DNA of 64,000 nt from Mycobacterium terramassiliense (GTDB lineage: Bacteria; Actinomycetota; Actinomycetes; Mycobacteriales; Mycobacteriaceae), in assembly GCF_900157385.1 (NCBI RefSeq), contig NZ_LT717701.1:715771-779770 (forward strand), in the 5' to 3' direction. The translations under genes and the position numbers were made by a program. This document shows positions 33,285-44,212 of this stretch, piece by piece; the stretch's first letter is position 1, and each line of letters starts with the position of its first letter. The notes beneath the pieces are model-generated. The model saw nothing but the letters and a program-made list of their open reading frames with translations. It had not been told where the DNA came from and searched no databases.

Positions 33285-34318
33285 GAAGCGTTGTCTGCGC
33301 CGTTCGGCAAACCGGCGGCGGCGACTTCCTCGTCGGTCGGCAGGCGCAGCGAAACCAGCCCGGCGAAGGTGTCCGGCTCCAGTTCCACCTTGCTGACCGT
33401 GACGTGCACCGGAACCCAATCGCCGTCGTGGCCCCGCATGCGCAGTACCCGACTGGTCGGGCCGTCAACGAATTCCGTTGTCATAGCGGCCTTCAGGTGT
33501 TCGTCGTCGGGATGGACCTTGGGCCTGTCCGTCTTGTGGCCGCGCCAGTCGTAGAAGGTGCAGGGGTCGTCGAGCCATTTCAGCAGGGTCCAGCTGTCGA
33601 GGTCGACGAGCGCCCGGTGGACACCGGCCTGGGCCAATCCGTTCAGGATGCGTTGCGCCAGATCGTCGGTGGACACCACCGGGCCCCTGAGCACCGACCG
33701 CCAGTTCATCGCCCGGGCGATCAGGTGGTCGCGGCCGTCCGGCCCCGGTTCCACGGCGGTGCGCGCGACGAAACCGATCCGGATGGGTTTGCCCTGCCAG
33801 TCGGTGACATCCCAAGTGCTGCAGATCGTTTGGTCGGGCTTGGCCCTGACCGCCATGGCGAGCACCTTGGTTTCGTTCGGGTTGAGCTCGCGCGACGGCA
33901 GGTCTTCCGCGAATGCCCTGCCCAAGGTCACTTCGACGTCGGGATTCTTGCCGCTGTTGGCCAGCGATTGCCTGGTATCGGTGGCCACGCCCAGGGTCAG
34001 GTCCCACTTCAGCGGCCCCGGGATGGGCCGTTGGGACGGTTCGGCGTCGGCGGGTCCGGTCCAGACGTGGACGCCGTGCACGTGGCCGTCGGACATCACC
34101 ACCGGCTCGGTGCGGATGACGCGGTCGCGCTTGGTGGTGATGCTGGTCAGGCTCTGGCCGGTCTGGACGGACTCGGCGATCGCGGTCCGGACGGCCGCGA
34201 GATGGGGGCTGCGGCGCAAAAACGTGGTGATCGGGACGAGGTTTTTGAGCTGCCGTCCCTGCGCCACTACGGCGGGCTCGCCCCCTAACGTCTCCACGAG
34301 CAACCAGTCGTGGGCCAT
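33281..34318 (-). CDS. PAS/GAF-like protein (Rv3651-like)
   Basis: The 345-residue soluble protein begins AHDWLLVETLGGEPAVVAQG and has three alpha/beta segments. It matches Rv3651, which is known to be built of PAS- and GAF-like domains, by length and position. Residues around 95-150 and 240-280 hold the most aromatic content. It has no catalytic motif that I recognise and probably acts as a sensor or scaffold. A start at 34384 would add 22 residues but lacks support. PE genes that accompany it in M. tuberculosis are missing. Confidence 0.78.
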   Translation of the reverse strand: MAHDWLLVETLGGEPAVVAQGRQLKNLVPITTFLRRSPHLAAVRTAIAESVQTGQSLTSITTKRDRVIRTEPVVMSDGHVHGVHVWTGPADAEPSQRPIPGPLKWDLTLGVATDTRQSLANSGKNPDVEVTLGRAFAEDLPSRELNPNETKVLAMAVRAKPDQTICSTWDVTDWQGKPIRIGFVARTAVEPGPDGRDHLIARAMNWRSVLRGPVVSTDDLAQRILNGLAQAGVHRALVDLDSWTLLKWLDDPCTFYDWRGHKTDRPKVHPDDEHLKAAMTTEFVDGPTSRVLRMRGHDGDWVPVHVTVSKVELEPDTFAGLVSLRLPTDEEVAAAGLPNGADNAS

Positions 34319-34517
34319 GGGGCCGATTTTACGGCTGCCGGCGGGTGCCACGGGGCCCGGGTGCGGTAGGACGCGGAGTGTCATTTGCCCACGTCTTCGC
34401 GGTGTGTGGTGGTATGTTGCATTTCGTCAGAGTGAGGAAACACGCGTTCTGGCGGCGCGCGACGCTGACTTGTGGGGTCGACCGTTGAGGGGTCGGTCGC
34501 CATCCCATCCGGGGTAG
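34319..34517. other. Spacer between the Rv3651-like and helicase genes
   Basis: These 199 bases follow the helicase stop on the minus strand and form the upstream region of the Rv3651-like gene. GGTCGACCG and GGGGTCGGTC near 34476-34498 could pair, but I see no convincing terminator or gene. Confidence 0.4.
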
Positions 34518-36833
34518 TCAACGCATGTCGCGACCCAGTTCCGCGAGCACCAACCGCAGCACCCTCACCGCGCCCGACTTGTCCAGGGGATCGTTGCCGT
34601 TGCCGCATTTGGGCGACTGCACGCACGACGGGCATCCGTTCGGGCATTCGCACGCTTCGATCGCCGCCGCCGTGGCGCCCAGCCAGGTGCGGGCCCGGCG
34701 GAAGCCCCGTTCAGCGAAACCCGCCCCGCCCGGATAACCGTCGTAGACGAAGACGGTGGGCAGCCCCTCGGGACCGATCGCGGTGGACAGCCCGCCGATG
34801 TCGCCGCGGTCGCAGCTGGCCACCAGGGGCAACAGCCCGATGGCGGCATGCTCGGCCGCGTGGAGTGAGCCCGGAACGCGCGGCGCTTCAATACCGATGT
34901 GCAGCAGGGCATCCGGGTCGATCGTGTACATGGCGGCGGTGGTGGGCAATACGTGCTCGGGCATATCCAGCTCGATGAAGTCGATGACCTCCCCGGACAG
35001 CCGGCGCCGCAGGTAGCCCACCACCCGGTGCGTGACCCGAACCGGCACCAAACCCAAACTGACGGAGCCGAACTCGAAGCGCTCACCGGTCCCGGTCACG
35101 ACGATGTCGGTGAGCTCGCGCGCGAACGTCGCGTAGCCGGGATCCTCGGCGTGGACGAACGCGATCCCGTCCTCGGTGTCCAGGGAATCAACGACGTAGG
35201 TCTCCCCCTGATGCAAATAGACCGCTCCGGGGTGAACCGAGGCCGGGGCCTGATCCACGCCGGCGCTGCCGAGCAGCCGCCCGGTGTCGGCCTCGACGAT
35301 GACGATCTGGCCGCCGGACGAGCCCCGAATGTCCACCGCGCCGTGCGGTTGGACGCCGGCCGCCGGGAAGTACTTGTCGTTGCGGCGCCGCAGCAGCCCA
35401 TCATCGATCAGGCCTTGGGCCACGTCGGCGGCGCCGAAACTGCGGACCTCGGCCTCGTCGAGCGGCATCTCGGTCGCCGCGCAGAGCAGCTGTGGACCGA
35501 GGATGTAGGGGTTGGCGGGATCGATCACGACCCGCTCGACCGGCTTGCCCAGCAGCGCGTCGGGGTGGTGCACCAGGTAGGTGTCCAGCGGATCGTCGCG
35601 GGCGATCAGTACGACCAGCGCCCCCTGGCCCCGCCGACCCGAGCGGCCGGCCTGCTGCCAGAACGAGGCGACCGTCCCGGGGAATCCGGCGAGCACCACC
35701 GCGTCGAGGCCGGCGATGTCGACACCGAGCTCCAGCGCGTTGGTGGTCGCCAGGCCGCGCAGCCGGCCCTCGGCCAAAGCGCGCTCCAGCGCGCTGCGGT
35801 CCTCGGCGAGGTAGCCGGCCCGGTAGGACGCCACCTTCGAGGACAGCTCCGGGGCGATGTCGTCGAGCCGCGCCCGCGTCCCCAGCGCGGTCAATTCCGC
35901 CGCGCGCCGCGATCGGACGAACGTCAGCGTTTGCGCCCCCTCGGCGATCAGGTCGGCCATCACGCGCGCCGCCTCGGCGCCGGCGGAGCGGCGCACCGGC
36001 GCTCCGTTCTCGCCGGTCAGGTCGGCCCGCAACGCGGGCTCCCACAACGCCACGGTCCGCGCCCCCTGGGGCGAGCCGTCCTCGGTGACCTCCTGCACCG
36101 GCCGGCCGATGAGTTCGGCCGCCGTCGCACCCGGCGAATCGGTGGTCGCGCTGGCGAAAACGAAAGTGGGCGCCGACGAATAGCGCTCGCACAGCCTCAA
36201 CAACCGGCGCAGCACCATCGCCACGTTCGACCCGAAAACCCCACGGTAGTAGTGGCATTCGTCGACGATGACGAAGCGAAGGCCGCGCAACAGGACCGCC
36301 CAGCGGGCGTGGTTGCGCAAGATCGACAGGTGGATCATGTCGGGGTTGGAGAACAACCAGCGGGAGCGCTCGCGGGCGAAGCGGCGCACCTCGGCCGGGC
36401 TGTCGCCGTCGTAAGCGGTGGGCGCGACGTCATGCAGCCGCGGAACGGCCGCGGTCAGCGCGTGCGCGGCGCGCAACTGGTCGTGGCCCAGCGCCTTCGT
36501 CGGCGACAGGTACAACACCCGGGCGCGCGGGTCCGTCGCGAGCGCGTTGAGGACGGGCAGCTGATAGGCCAGTGACTTGCCCGACGCGGTGCCGGTGCTG
36601 ATCACCACGTGACGGCCGGCGTGGGCCAGCTCCGCGGCCGCCGCCTGATGTGACCACGGGTCACTGATGCCGCGTTCGGCGAACGCCCGGACCACGTCGG
36701 GCTCGGCCCACTCGGGCCAGCGATGCGCCCGCCCGCTGCGCGCGGGCAACTCGGCGACGTGACGCAGCGGACGCTCGTCCGGCGCGGTGCCGGAGAGCGC
36801 GACGGCGAGCAGGTCGGCGCCGAAACTGCCCAC
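34518..36833 (-). CDS. DEAD/DEAH helicase of the MrfA/YprA-Hrq1 type (Rv3649-like)
   Basis: The 771-residue protein is a superfamily 2 helicase. Walker A is STGTASGKS (79-87), motif II is DECH (191-194) and QQAGRSGRRGQG is motif VI. Five C-terminal cysteines (C728, C730, C734, C737, C743) form the CxCxxxCxxC cluster of the DUF1998 domain, which binds metal in MrfA, a mitomycin-damage repair helicase of Bacillus. The start GTG at 36833 has GGAGG seven bases upstream, and the length equals Rv3649; ATG at 36890 is unlikely. Confidence 0.92.
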   Translation of the reverse strand: MGSFGADLLAVALSGTAPDERPLRHVAELPARSGRAHRWPEWAEPDVVRAFAERGISDPWSHQAAAAELAHAGRHVVISTGTASGKSLAYQLPVLNALATDPRARVLYLSPTKALGHDQLRAAHALTAAVPRLHDVAPTAYDGDSPAEVRRFARERSRWLFSNPDMIHLSILRNHARWAVLLRGLRFVIVDECHYYRGVFGSNVAMVLRRLLRLCERYSSAPTFVFASATTDSPGATAAELIGRPVQEVTEDGSPQGARTVALWEPALRADLTGENGAPVRRSAGAEAARVMADLIAEGAQTLTFVRSRRAAELTALGTRARLDDIAPELSSKVASYRAGYLAEDRSALERALAEGRLRGLATTNALELGVDIAGLDAVVLAGFPGTVASFWQQAGRSGRRGQGALVVLIARDDPLDTYLVHHPDALLGKPVERVVIDPANPYILGPQLLCAATEMPLDEAEVRSFGAADVAQGLIDDGLLRRRNDKYFPAAGVQPHGAVDIRGSSGGQIVIVEADTGRLLGSAGVDQAPASVHPGAVYLHQGETYVVDSLDTEDGIAFVHAEDPGYATFARELTDIVVTGTGERFEFGSVSLGLVPVRVTHRVVGYLRRRLSGEVIDFIELDMPEHVLPTTAAMYTIDPDALLHIGIEAPRVPGSLHAAEHAAIGLLPLVASCDRGDIGGLSTAIGPEGLPTVFVYDGYPGGAGFAERGFRRARTWLGATAAAIEACECPNGCPSCVQSPKCGNGNDPLDKSGAVRVLRLVLAELGRDMR

Positions 36834-36840
36834 CTCACGC

Positions 36841-36845
36841 CCTCC
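36841..36845 (-). promoter_or_regulatory. Ribosome binding site deciding the helicase start
   Basis: GGAGG on the minus strand is seven bases before GTG 36833. The possible upstream ATGs at 36884 and 36890 have no such site. Confidence 0.8.
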
Positions 36846-36892
36846 AAGAATCAGTCCTGGACACAAGTCTGTCGCCGACGCCATGAACATGG

Positions 36893-37081
36893 TTGACTAT
36901 TTGCGGTCGCAGCTTCTGTGTTCGTGTCAAACTTTCGCAGGAACAACGTTGCGGCCGCGGTTCCTGCGAGGTTAATCGGTCGGGTGAAGTTCCGGCGACT
37001 CAGCGAGGTATGGCGGTCGTACTCGGCCCGGGGCACCGAAAGGCGGTGCCCCGCATCCAAAAGAAAAGGAAAGATCGAGAG
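36893..37081 (+). promoter_or_regulatory. cspA promoter and structured 5' leader
   Basis: TTGACT at 36893-36898 could be the -35 with a weak -10 (TGTGTT, 36917-36922). Within the leader an exact 10-bp inverted repeat, TCGCAGGAAC (36935-36944) and GTTCCTGCGA (36960-36969), encloses 15 bases. Purine-rich AAAGGAAAG near 37065-37075 is the ribosome site. A leader of about 150 bases fits cold-shock mRNAs, whose structure controls translation; that role here is inference. Confidence 0.45.
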
Positions 37082-37285
37082 ATGCCACAGGGAACTGTGA
37101 AGTGGTTCAACGCGGAGAAGGGCTTCGGGTTCATTGCGCCCGAAGACGGTTCCGCAGATGTTTTTGTCCACTACACGGAGATCCAGGGTTCGGGCTTCCG
37201 CACCCTCGAAGAAAACCAGAAGGTCGAGTTTGAGATCGGCCACAGCCCTAAGGGCCCCCAGGCCACCGGAGTCCGCTCCGTCTGA
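37082..37285 (+). CDS. cspA: Cold-shock protein CspA
   Basis: The 67-residue protein is a complete cold-shock domain with RNP1 KGFGFI and RNP2 VFVHY. It is a single-stranded nucleic-acid chaperone. Length and sequence pattern match Rv3648c. It stands alone, with a long leader and its own terminator. Confidence 0.97.
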   Translation: MPQGTVKWFNAEKGFGFIAPEDGSADVFVHYTEIQGSGFRTLEENQKVEFEIGHSPKGPQATGVRSV

Positions 37286-37308
37286 GACGAGCAGATTCTC
37301 CACGAGAG

Positions 37309-37349
37309 CCCCCCGCGCGACCCGCCTAGCGGTCCCGTCGGGGGGTTTT
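37309..37349 (+). terminator. Intrinsic terminator of cspA
   Basis: CCCCCCG (37309-37315) pairs with CGGGGGG (37339-37345), followed at once by TTTT. This is one of the clearest L-shaped terminators in the window, fitting an abundant mRNA. Confidence 0.85.
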
Positions 37350-37440
37350 CATTATGTCTGGAGTCTGTCCGGAGGCTGCCCAACCCGCCGCGCCGAATAC
37401 CTGAAGACGCGGACGGACGACCTGGCCTACTGTCGGTGGC

Positions 37441-38040
37441 GTGAGCCAGCTTTCCTTCTTCACAGCGGAGTCGGTGCCGCCCGCGGTCGCCGATCTCTCC
37501 GGGGTGCTGGCGGCTTCAGGGCAGATCGTGCTGGTAGGCGCTCCCGCGGAAAATCGCGCACCGGGCGCTCGGCTTTCGGTGGTCGTCGACCGCATGTGGC
37601 GGGCCTCGGCGCTGGCCGAGATGATCCGTGAGGCGGGCCTGGTGCCCGAGATCGGCCGCACCGACGAGGACACGCCGTTGGTGCGGACGGAGGTGACACC
37701 CTCCTTGGTGACGCTCGCCGCCGAATGGACCCGCGGCGCGGTCAAGACGGTGCCCCCGCGGTGGCTCCCCGGGCCGCGCGAGCTGCGGGCGTGGACGCTG
37801 GCGGCCGGCAACCCGGAGGGCGACCACTATCTGTTGGGTCTCGACCCGCACGCACCCGACACCCATTCCCCGCTCGCGTCGGCGTTGATGCGGGTCGGAA
37901 TTGCGCCCACGCTGATCGGCACCCGCGGCGGGCGCCCGGCGCTGCGGATCAGCGGCCGTCGCCGGCTATCGCGCCTGGTAGAGAACGTGGGGGAACCCCC
38001 GGACGGCGACGAGGCGTTGTCGCTGTGGCCCCGCGTCTAG
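37441..38040 (+). CDS. Conserved hypothetical protein (Rv3647c-like)
   Basis: The 199-residue soluble protein has no signal, membrane segment or motif that I recognise. Two alpha/beta halves (about 20-75 and 100-180) are joined by a segment rich in Trp, Pro and Arg. The position before topA and the length (about 192 in M. tuberculosis) support the orthology. The start is GTG at 37441. Confidence 0.8.
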   Translation: MSQLSFFTAESVPPAVADLSGVLAASGQIVLVGAPAENRAPGARLSVVVDRMWRASALAEMIREAGLVPEIGRTDEDTPLVRTEVTPSLVTLAAEWTRGAVKTVPPRWLPGPRELRAWTLAAGNPEGDHYLLGLDPHAPDTHSPLASALMRVGIAPTLIGTRGGRPALRISGRRRLSRLVENVGEPPDGDEALSLWPRV

Positions 38041-38234
38041 CCGGGCTCGAGCGCCACAGATTTCGGCGGCCGGTTTGCGCAGGCCCGCCCGAGGGTGCGA
38101 AATTGTCAGATGCCCTGAAGGGCGAAGGAACGCTGGCGTATCTGATTTCACCGGAATTTCGGACGCTGGCCTGTCATTCTTCCTGCAGGGCGGTCTCACA
38201 GGGGGCCGAGATAAGAGATGGAGCGTAAGCGCAG

Positions 38235-41035
<2,801 letters not shown>

Positions 41036-41039
<4 letters not shown>

Positions 41040-42640
41040 CCGCTGATCTCGCTCGAAACCTGTTCGTTGGCAGCAACTTCGGGGGTGGCCAGTTTCACCG
41101 GACGGGCCAGCTGAGTTGGTGCCGCGCGCCCGCGGAGGTACACCACCTCACCGACGTCCCAGCACAGCGCCTCGGCGTCCAGCGCGCCGCTGACCGCGAT
41201 AGCGGAGGCGAGCACGTGCCCGGCCTCGAGCTTGGCCAGCTCGGTGAGCCGTGCGGCCTCGTTGACCGGGTCGCCGATGACCGTGTACTCGAAGCGGGCC
41301 TGCGCGCCGATGTGGCCGGCGATGGCCCGGCCGGCCGACACCCCGATGCCGAACTCGGCCGACCCGATCACGGGAAGGATTTCGTCGTGCAGCTCGCGGG
41401 CGGCCGCCAGCGCGCCGCCCGACGCGTCGGGGTGCTCGATCGGCGCACCGAAGATGGCCAGCGCCGCGTCGCCCTGGAACTTGTTGACGAACCCGCCGTG
41501 CTTGCCGACGGTGTCCACCACGACGCGGAAGAACTCGTTGAGCAGGTGGACCACCTCGGCGGGCGGTCGCGTCGCGGCCAGCTGGGTGGAGCCGACCAGG
41601 TCCACGAACAGCACCGCGACGTCGCGCTCCTGCCCGCCCAGCTCGGTGCCGCGCTCCAGGGCGCGGCGGGCCACGTCCTCGCCGACGTAGCGGCCGAACA
41701 GGTCGCGCAACCGCTGCCGCTCGGAAAGGTCGCGGACCATGTCGTTGAAGCCCGCCTGCAGCAGGCCCAGTTCGCTGGCGTCGTAGATCTGCATGTGCGC
41801 GTTGTAGTTTCCGCGCTGCACCTCGGACAGCGCCCAGCGCAGCTGCCGCAGCGGGTCGGCGATGGACATCGCCACCAGCAGCGTGCTGACCAGCCCGACG
41901 CCGAGCGCCGCCAGCGCCAGCAGCAGGATGGGGTTGAACAACTTCTCGGGCGTGGCGTGCAGCAGCGAGATCTTGTCGGCCACCACGGCCAGCACGATCG
42001 CCAGCAGCGGCACCGCGGTGGACAGCATCCAGCTCAGCATCTGGCGCAGGATGACGCCGGGCGCCTTGACGTTCTCCGGCACGCCGCTGCGCAGCGCCGC
42101 GACCGCCACCGGGCGCAGCACCCGCTCGGACTGCAGGTAACCGATGATCGCCGTCGCCGCGGCGCCCAGCGCGACCGCGACCGCCACGACGGGCGCGGTG
42201 TACTTGGCCACCGACCAGCTGGCGACGATGAACACCACACCGCCGATACACCAGGCCACCCCACTGGTCATGGTCCGGTAGTAGGGCATCCGCAGCGCGC
42301 GGCTGCGGGCCAGTTCGGTGCCGGCCGGATCGGTTTCGGCGAGCAGATTGTCGCGGCGCTGCCAGCGGAAAACCGGCAACATCAGCCTGAGGTTGAACAC
42401 GATCCCGGCCAGGAACAGGCTGATCACGACGATGATGAAGACGGCCAGGTTGACCGGGGGCAGGTCCTGCAGCTGGATGCGGTCCTGGGGCGGCAGCGCG
42501 TAGCGCAGGAAGCCCAGCACGAAAAGTCCGCCGATGATGTCGGCCTGCAGCATGCTCAGCGCGAACAGCGGCCACGGGGTGCGCACCACCCACCGGACGA
42601 ACGCGCCGATTCGCCCGGGCAGTGCTGCCTCGGTTGCCAC
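41036..42640 (-). CDS. Membrane adenylate cyclase with HAMP domain (Rv3645-like)
   Basis: The 534-residue protein has six N-terminal membrane helices, a HAMP domain (around 255-310, SIADPLRQLRWALSEVQRGNYN) and a class III cyclase domain with LFVDLVGSTQLA and the metal-binding NKFQGDAALAIFGAP. It makes cAMP, which acts through crp and the acs acetyltransferase. In M. tuberculosis it is a main source of cAMP and is sensitive to fatty acids. GTG at 42640 is chosen; 42706 would add 22 unstructured residues. The stop overlaps that of topA. Confidence 0.88.
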
Positions 42641-42793
42641 CAATCCACCGTATCGGGCAGGGCGGACTTGGCGGAAAACATTAACTATCTCGGCAAGTTG
42701 CCGCACCTGCCGAAACGCGCGCCAGGTAACGGAATTGTCGCGATACGGTGGCCGATCGGTATCCGTCTGCAGGTGTCACTACTGTTGCCGGTG

Positions 42794-43999
42794 ATGTCCG
42801 GAGTGTTTACGCGGCTGGTAGGCCAGGAGGCCGTGGTGGCCGGGCTGCTCGCCGCCGCCCGCGCGGCCCGCGGTGATCCGGCTCACAGCGATGCGGGCGA
42901 CGGGACTATGACACATGCGTGGCTGATCACCGGGCCGCCGGGTTCCGGCCGCTCGGTGGCGGCCCTGTGCTTCGCGGCCGCGCTGCAATGCACCGCCGAC
43001 GGGGAGCCGGGGTGCGGGAGCTGCCGGGCGTGCACGACGACCATGGCCGGAACCCACGCCGACGTGCGACGCGTGATCCCGGAAGGCCTGTCCATCGGCG
43101 TGGACGAGATGCGCGCCATCGTGCAGATCGCGTCGCGCCGCCCCACCACCGGGCATCGGCAGATCGTGGTGATCGAGGACGCCGACCGGCTGACCGAGGG
43201 TGCGGCGAACGCGTTGCTGAAGGTCGTCGAGGAACCGCCGCCGTCGACGGTGTTCCTGCTGTGCGCGCCGTCGGTGGATCCCGAGGACATCGCGGTCACG
43301 CTGCGGTCGCGATGCCGGCACGTCGCGCTGGTCACCCCGCCCACCGAGGCGATCGCGCGTGTCCTCGTCGACAGCGACGGCCTGGACGCCGACACGGCGA
43401 ACTGGGCGGCGTCGGTCAGCGGCGGGCACGTCGGGCGGGCGCGCCGGCTGGCCACCGACCCCGAGGCCCGCCAGCGACGCGAGCGGGCGCTGGGCCTGGT
43501 GCGCGACGCCGCGACGCCGTCAAAGGCCTACGCCGCCGCGGAGGAACTGGTGGCCGCCGCCGAGTCCGAGGCCGTGGTCCTGACGGCGGACCGCGCCGAG
43601 GCCGAGACCGAGGAGCTGCGGACGGCGCTGGGCGCCGGTGGGACCGGCAAGGGCACCGCGGGTGCGCTGCGGGGCGCCACCGGCGCGATGAAGGACCTGG
43701 AGCGACGGCAGAAGTCGCGCCAGACGCGGGCGTCGCGCGATGCGCTGGACCGCGCGCTGATCGACCTGGCCACCTACTTCCGCGACGCGCTGGTGGTGTC
43801 GGCGAACGCCGCCGGCGTCCAGGCGAATCATCCCGACATGGCCGATCGGGTGGCCGCGCTCGCGGACCACGCCTCACCCGAGCGGCTGCTGCGCTGCATC
43901 GAGGCGGTGCTTCAGTGTCGTGAGGCGCTGGCGATCAACGTCAAACCCAAGTTCGCCGTCGACGCGATGGTCGCAACGATCGGCCAGGAACTTGGGTGA
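42794..43999 (+). CDS. holB: DNA polymerase III delta-prime subunit (Rv3644c-like)
   Basis: The 401-residue clamp-loader subunit has an AAA+ P-loop (TGPPGSGRS), a zinc-binding knuckle of four cysteines (QCTADGEPGCGSCRAC), IVVIEDADRLTEGAANALLK as Walker B and the SRCR sensor. P-loop GxGR rather than GKS is usual in delta-prime, which does not hydrolyse ATP. ATG 42794 matches the family length. Its stop abuts the tRNA-Thr promoter. Confidence 0.92.
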   Translation: MSGVFTRLVGQEAVVAGLLAAARAARGDPAHSDAGDGTMTHAWLITGPPGSGRSVAALCFAAALQCTADGEPGCGSCRACTTTMAGTHADVRRVIPEGLSIGVDEMRAIVQIASRRPTTGHRQIVVIEDADRLTEGAANALLKVVEEPPPSTVFLLCAPSVDPEDIAVTLRSRCRHVALVTPPTEAIARVLVDSDGLDADTANWAASVSGGHVGRARRLATDPEARQRRERALGLVRDAATPSKAYAAAEELVAAAESEAVVLTADRAEAETEELRTALGAGGTGKGTAGALRGATGAMKDLERRQKSRQTRASRDALDRALIDLATYFRDALVVSANAAGVQANHPDMADRVAALADHASPERLLRCIEAVLQCREALAINVKPKFAVDAMVATIGQELG

Positions 44000-44021
44000 C
44001 TCCGTTCCTCTGCCGTAGACT
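43992..44021 (+). promoter_or_regulatory. Promoter of tRNA-Thr
   Basis: TTGGGT (43992-43997) and TAGACT (44016-44021) are separated by 18 bases. The -10 matches the mycobacterial TANNNT consensus, and the expected start lies about 13 bases before the tRNA. The -35 overlaps the stop of the holB gene. Confidence 0.65.
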
Positions 44022-44041
44022 CGTGCCGCCCGGCAGGGCAC

Positions 44042-44114
44042 GCCACCTTAGCTCAGTCGGTAGAGCGGCTCACTCGTAATGAGCAGGTCAGGAGTTCGAT
44101 TCTCCTAGGTGGCT
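44042..44114 (+). tRNA. tRNA-Thr (anticodon CGT)
   Basis: The 73-base gene folds as a cloverleaf with acceptor stem GCCACCT/AGGTGGC and discriminator T. The anticodon stem GCTCA/TGAGC has the loop CTCGTAA, giving anticodon CGT, which reads ACG. The T loop is GTTCGATTC. No 3' CCA is encoded. Confidence 0.95.
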
Positions 44115-44127
44115 CGCTGCTTTCACG

Positions 44128-44188
44128 CGCCGAATGTGACGCCAGCGTCACGCTCGGCGCCGAACGTGACCATAGCGGCACGTTCGGC
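44128..44188. terminator. Two palindromes after tRNA-Thr
   Basis: A first hairpin pairs 44128-44142 with 44145-44159 (15-base arms, two mismatched positions). A second pairs GCCGAACGTG (44159-44168) with CACGTTCGGC (44179-44188). They lie between tRNA-Thr and a gene transcribed towards it, so a bidirectional terminator is likely. The core motif recurs near 6742-6802. Confidence 0.6.
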
Positions 44189-44212
44189 GAGCACCTCGCT
44201 GCGCTTCCAACA

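Noticed and set aside
44128..44188. Palindromes as insertion-sequence ends.
   Set aside because: No transposase, no target duplication and no enclosed gene; a terminator is the simpler reading.
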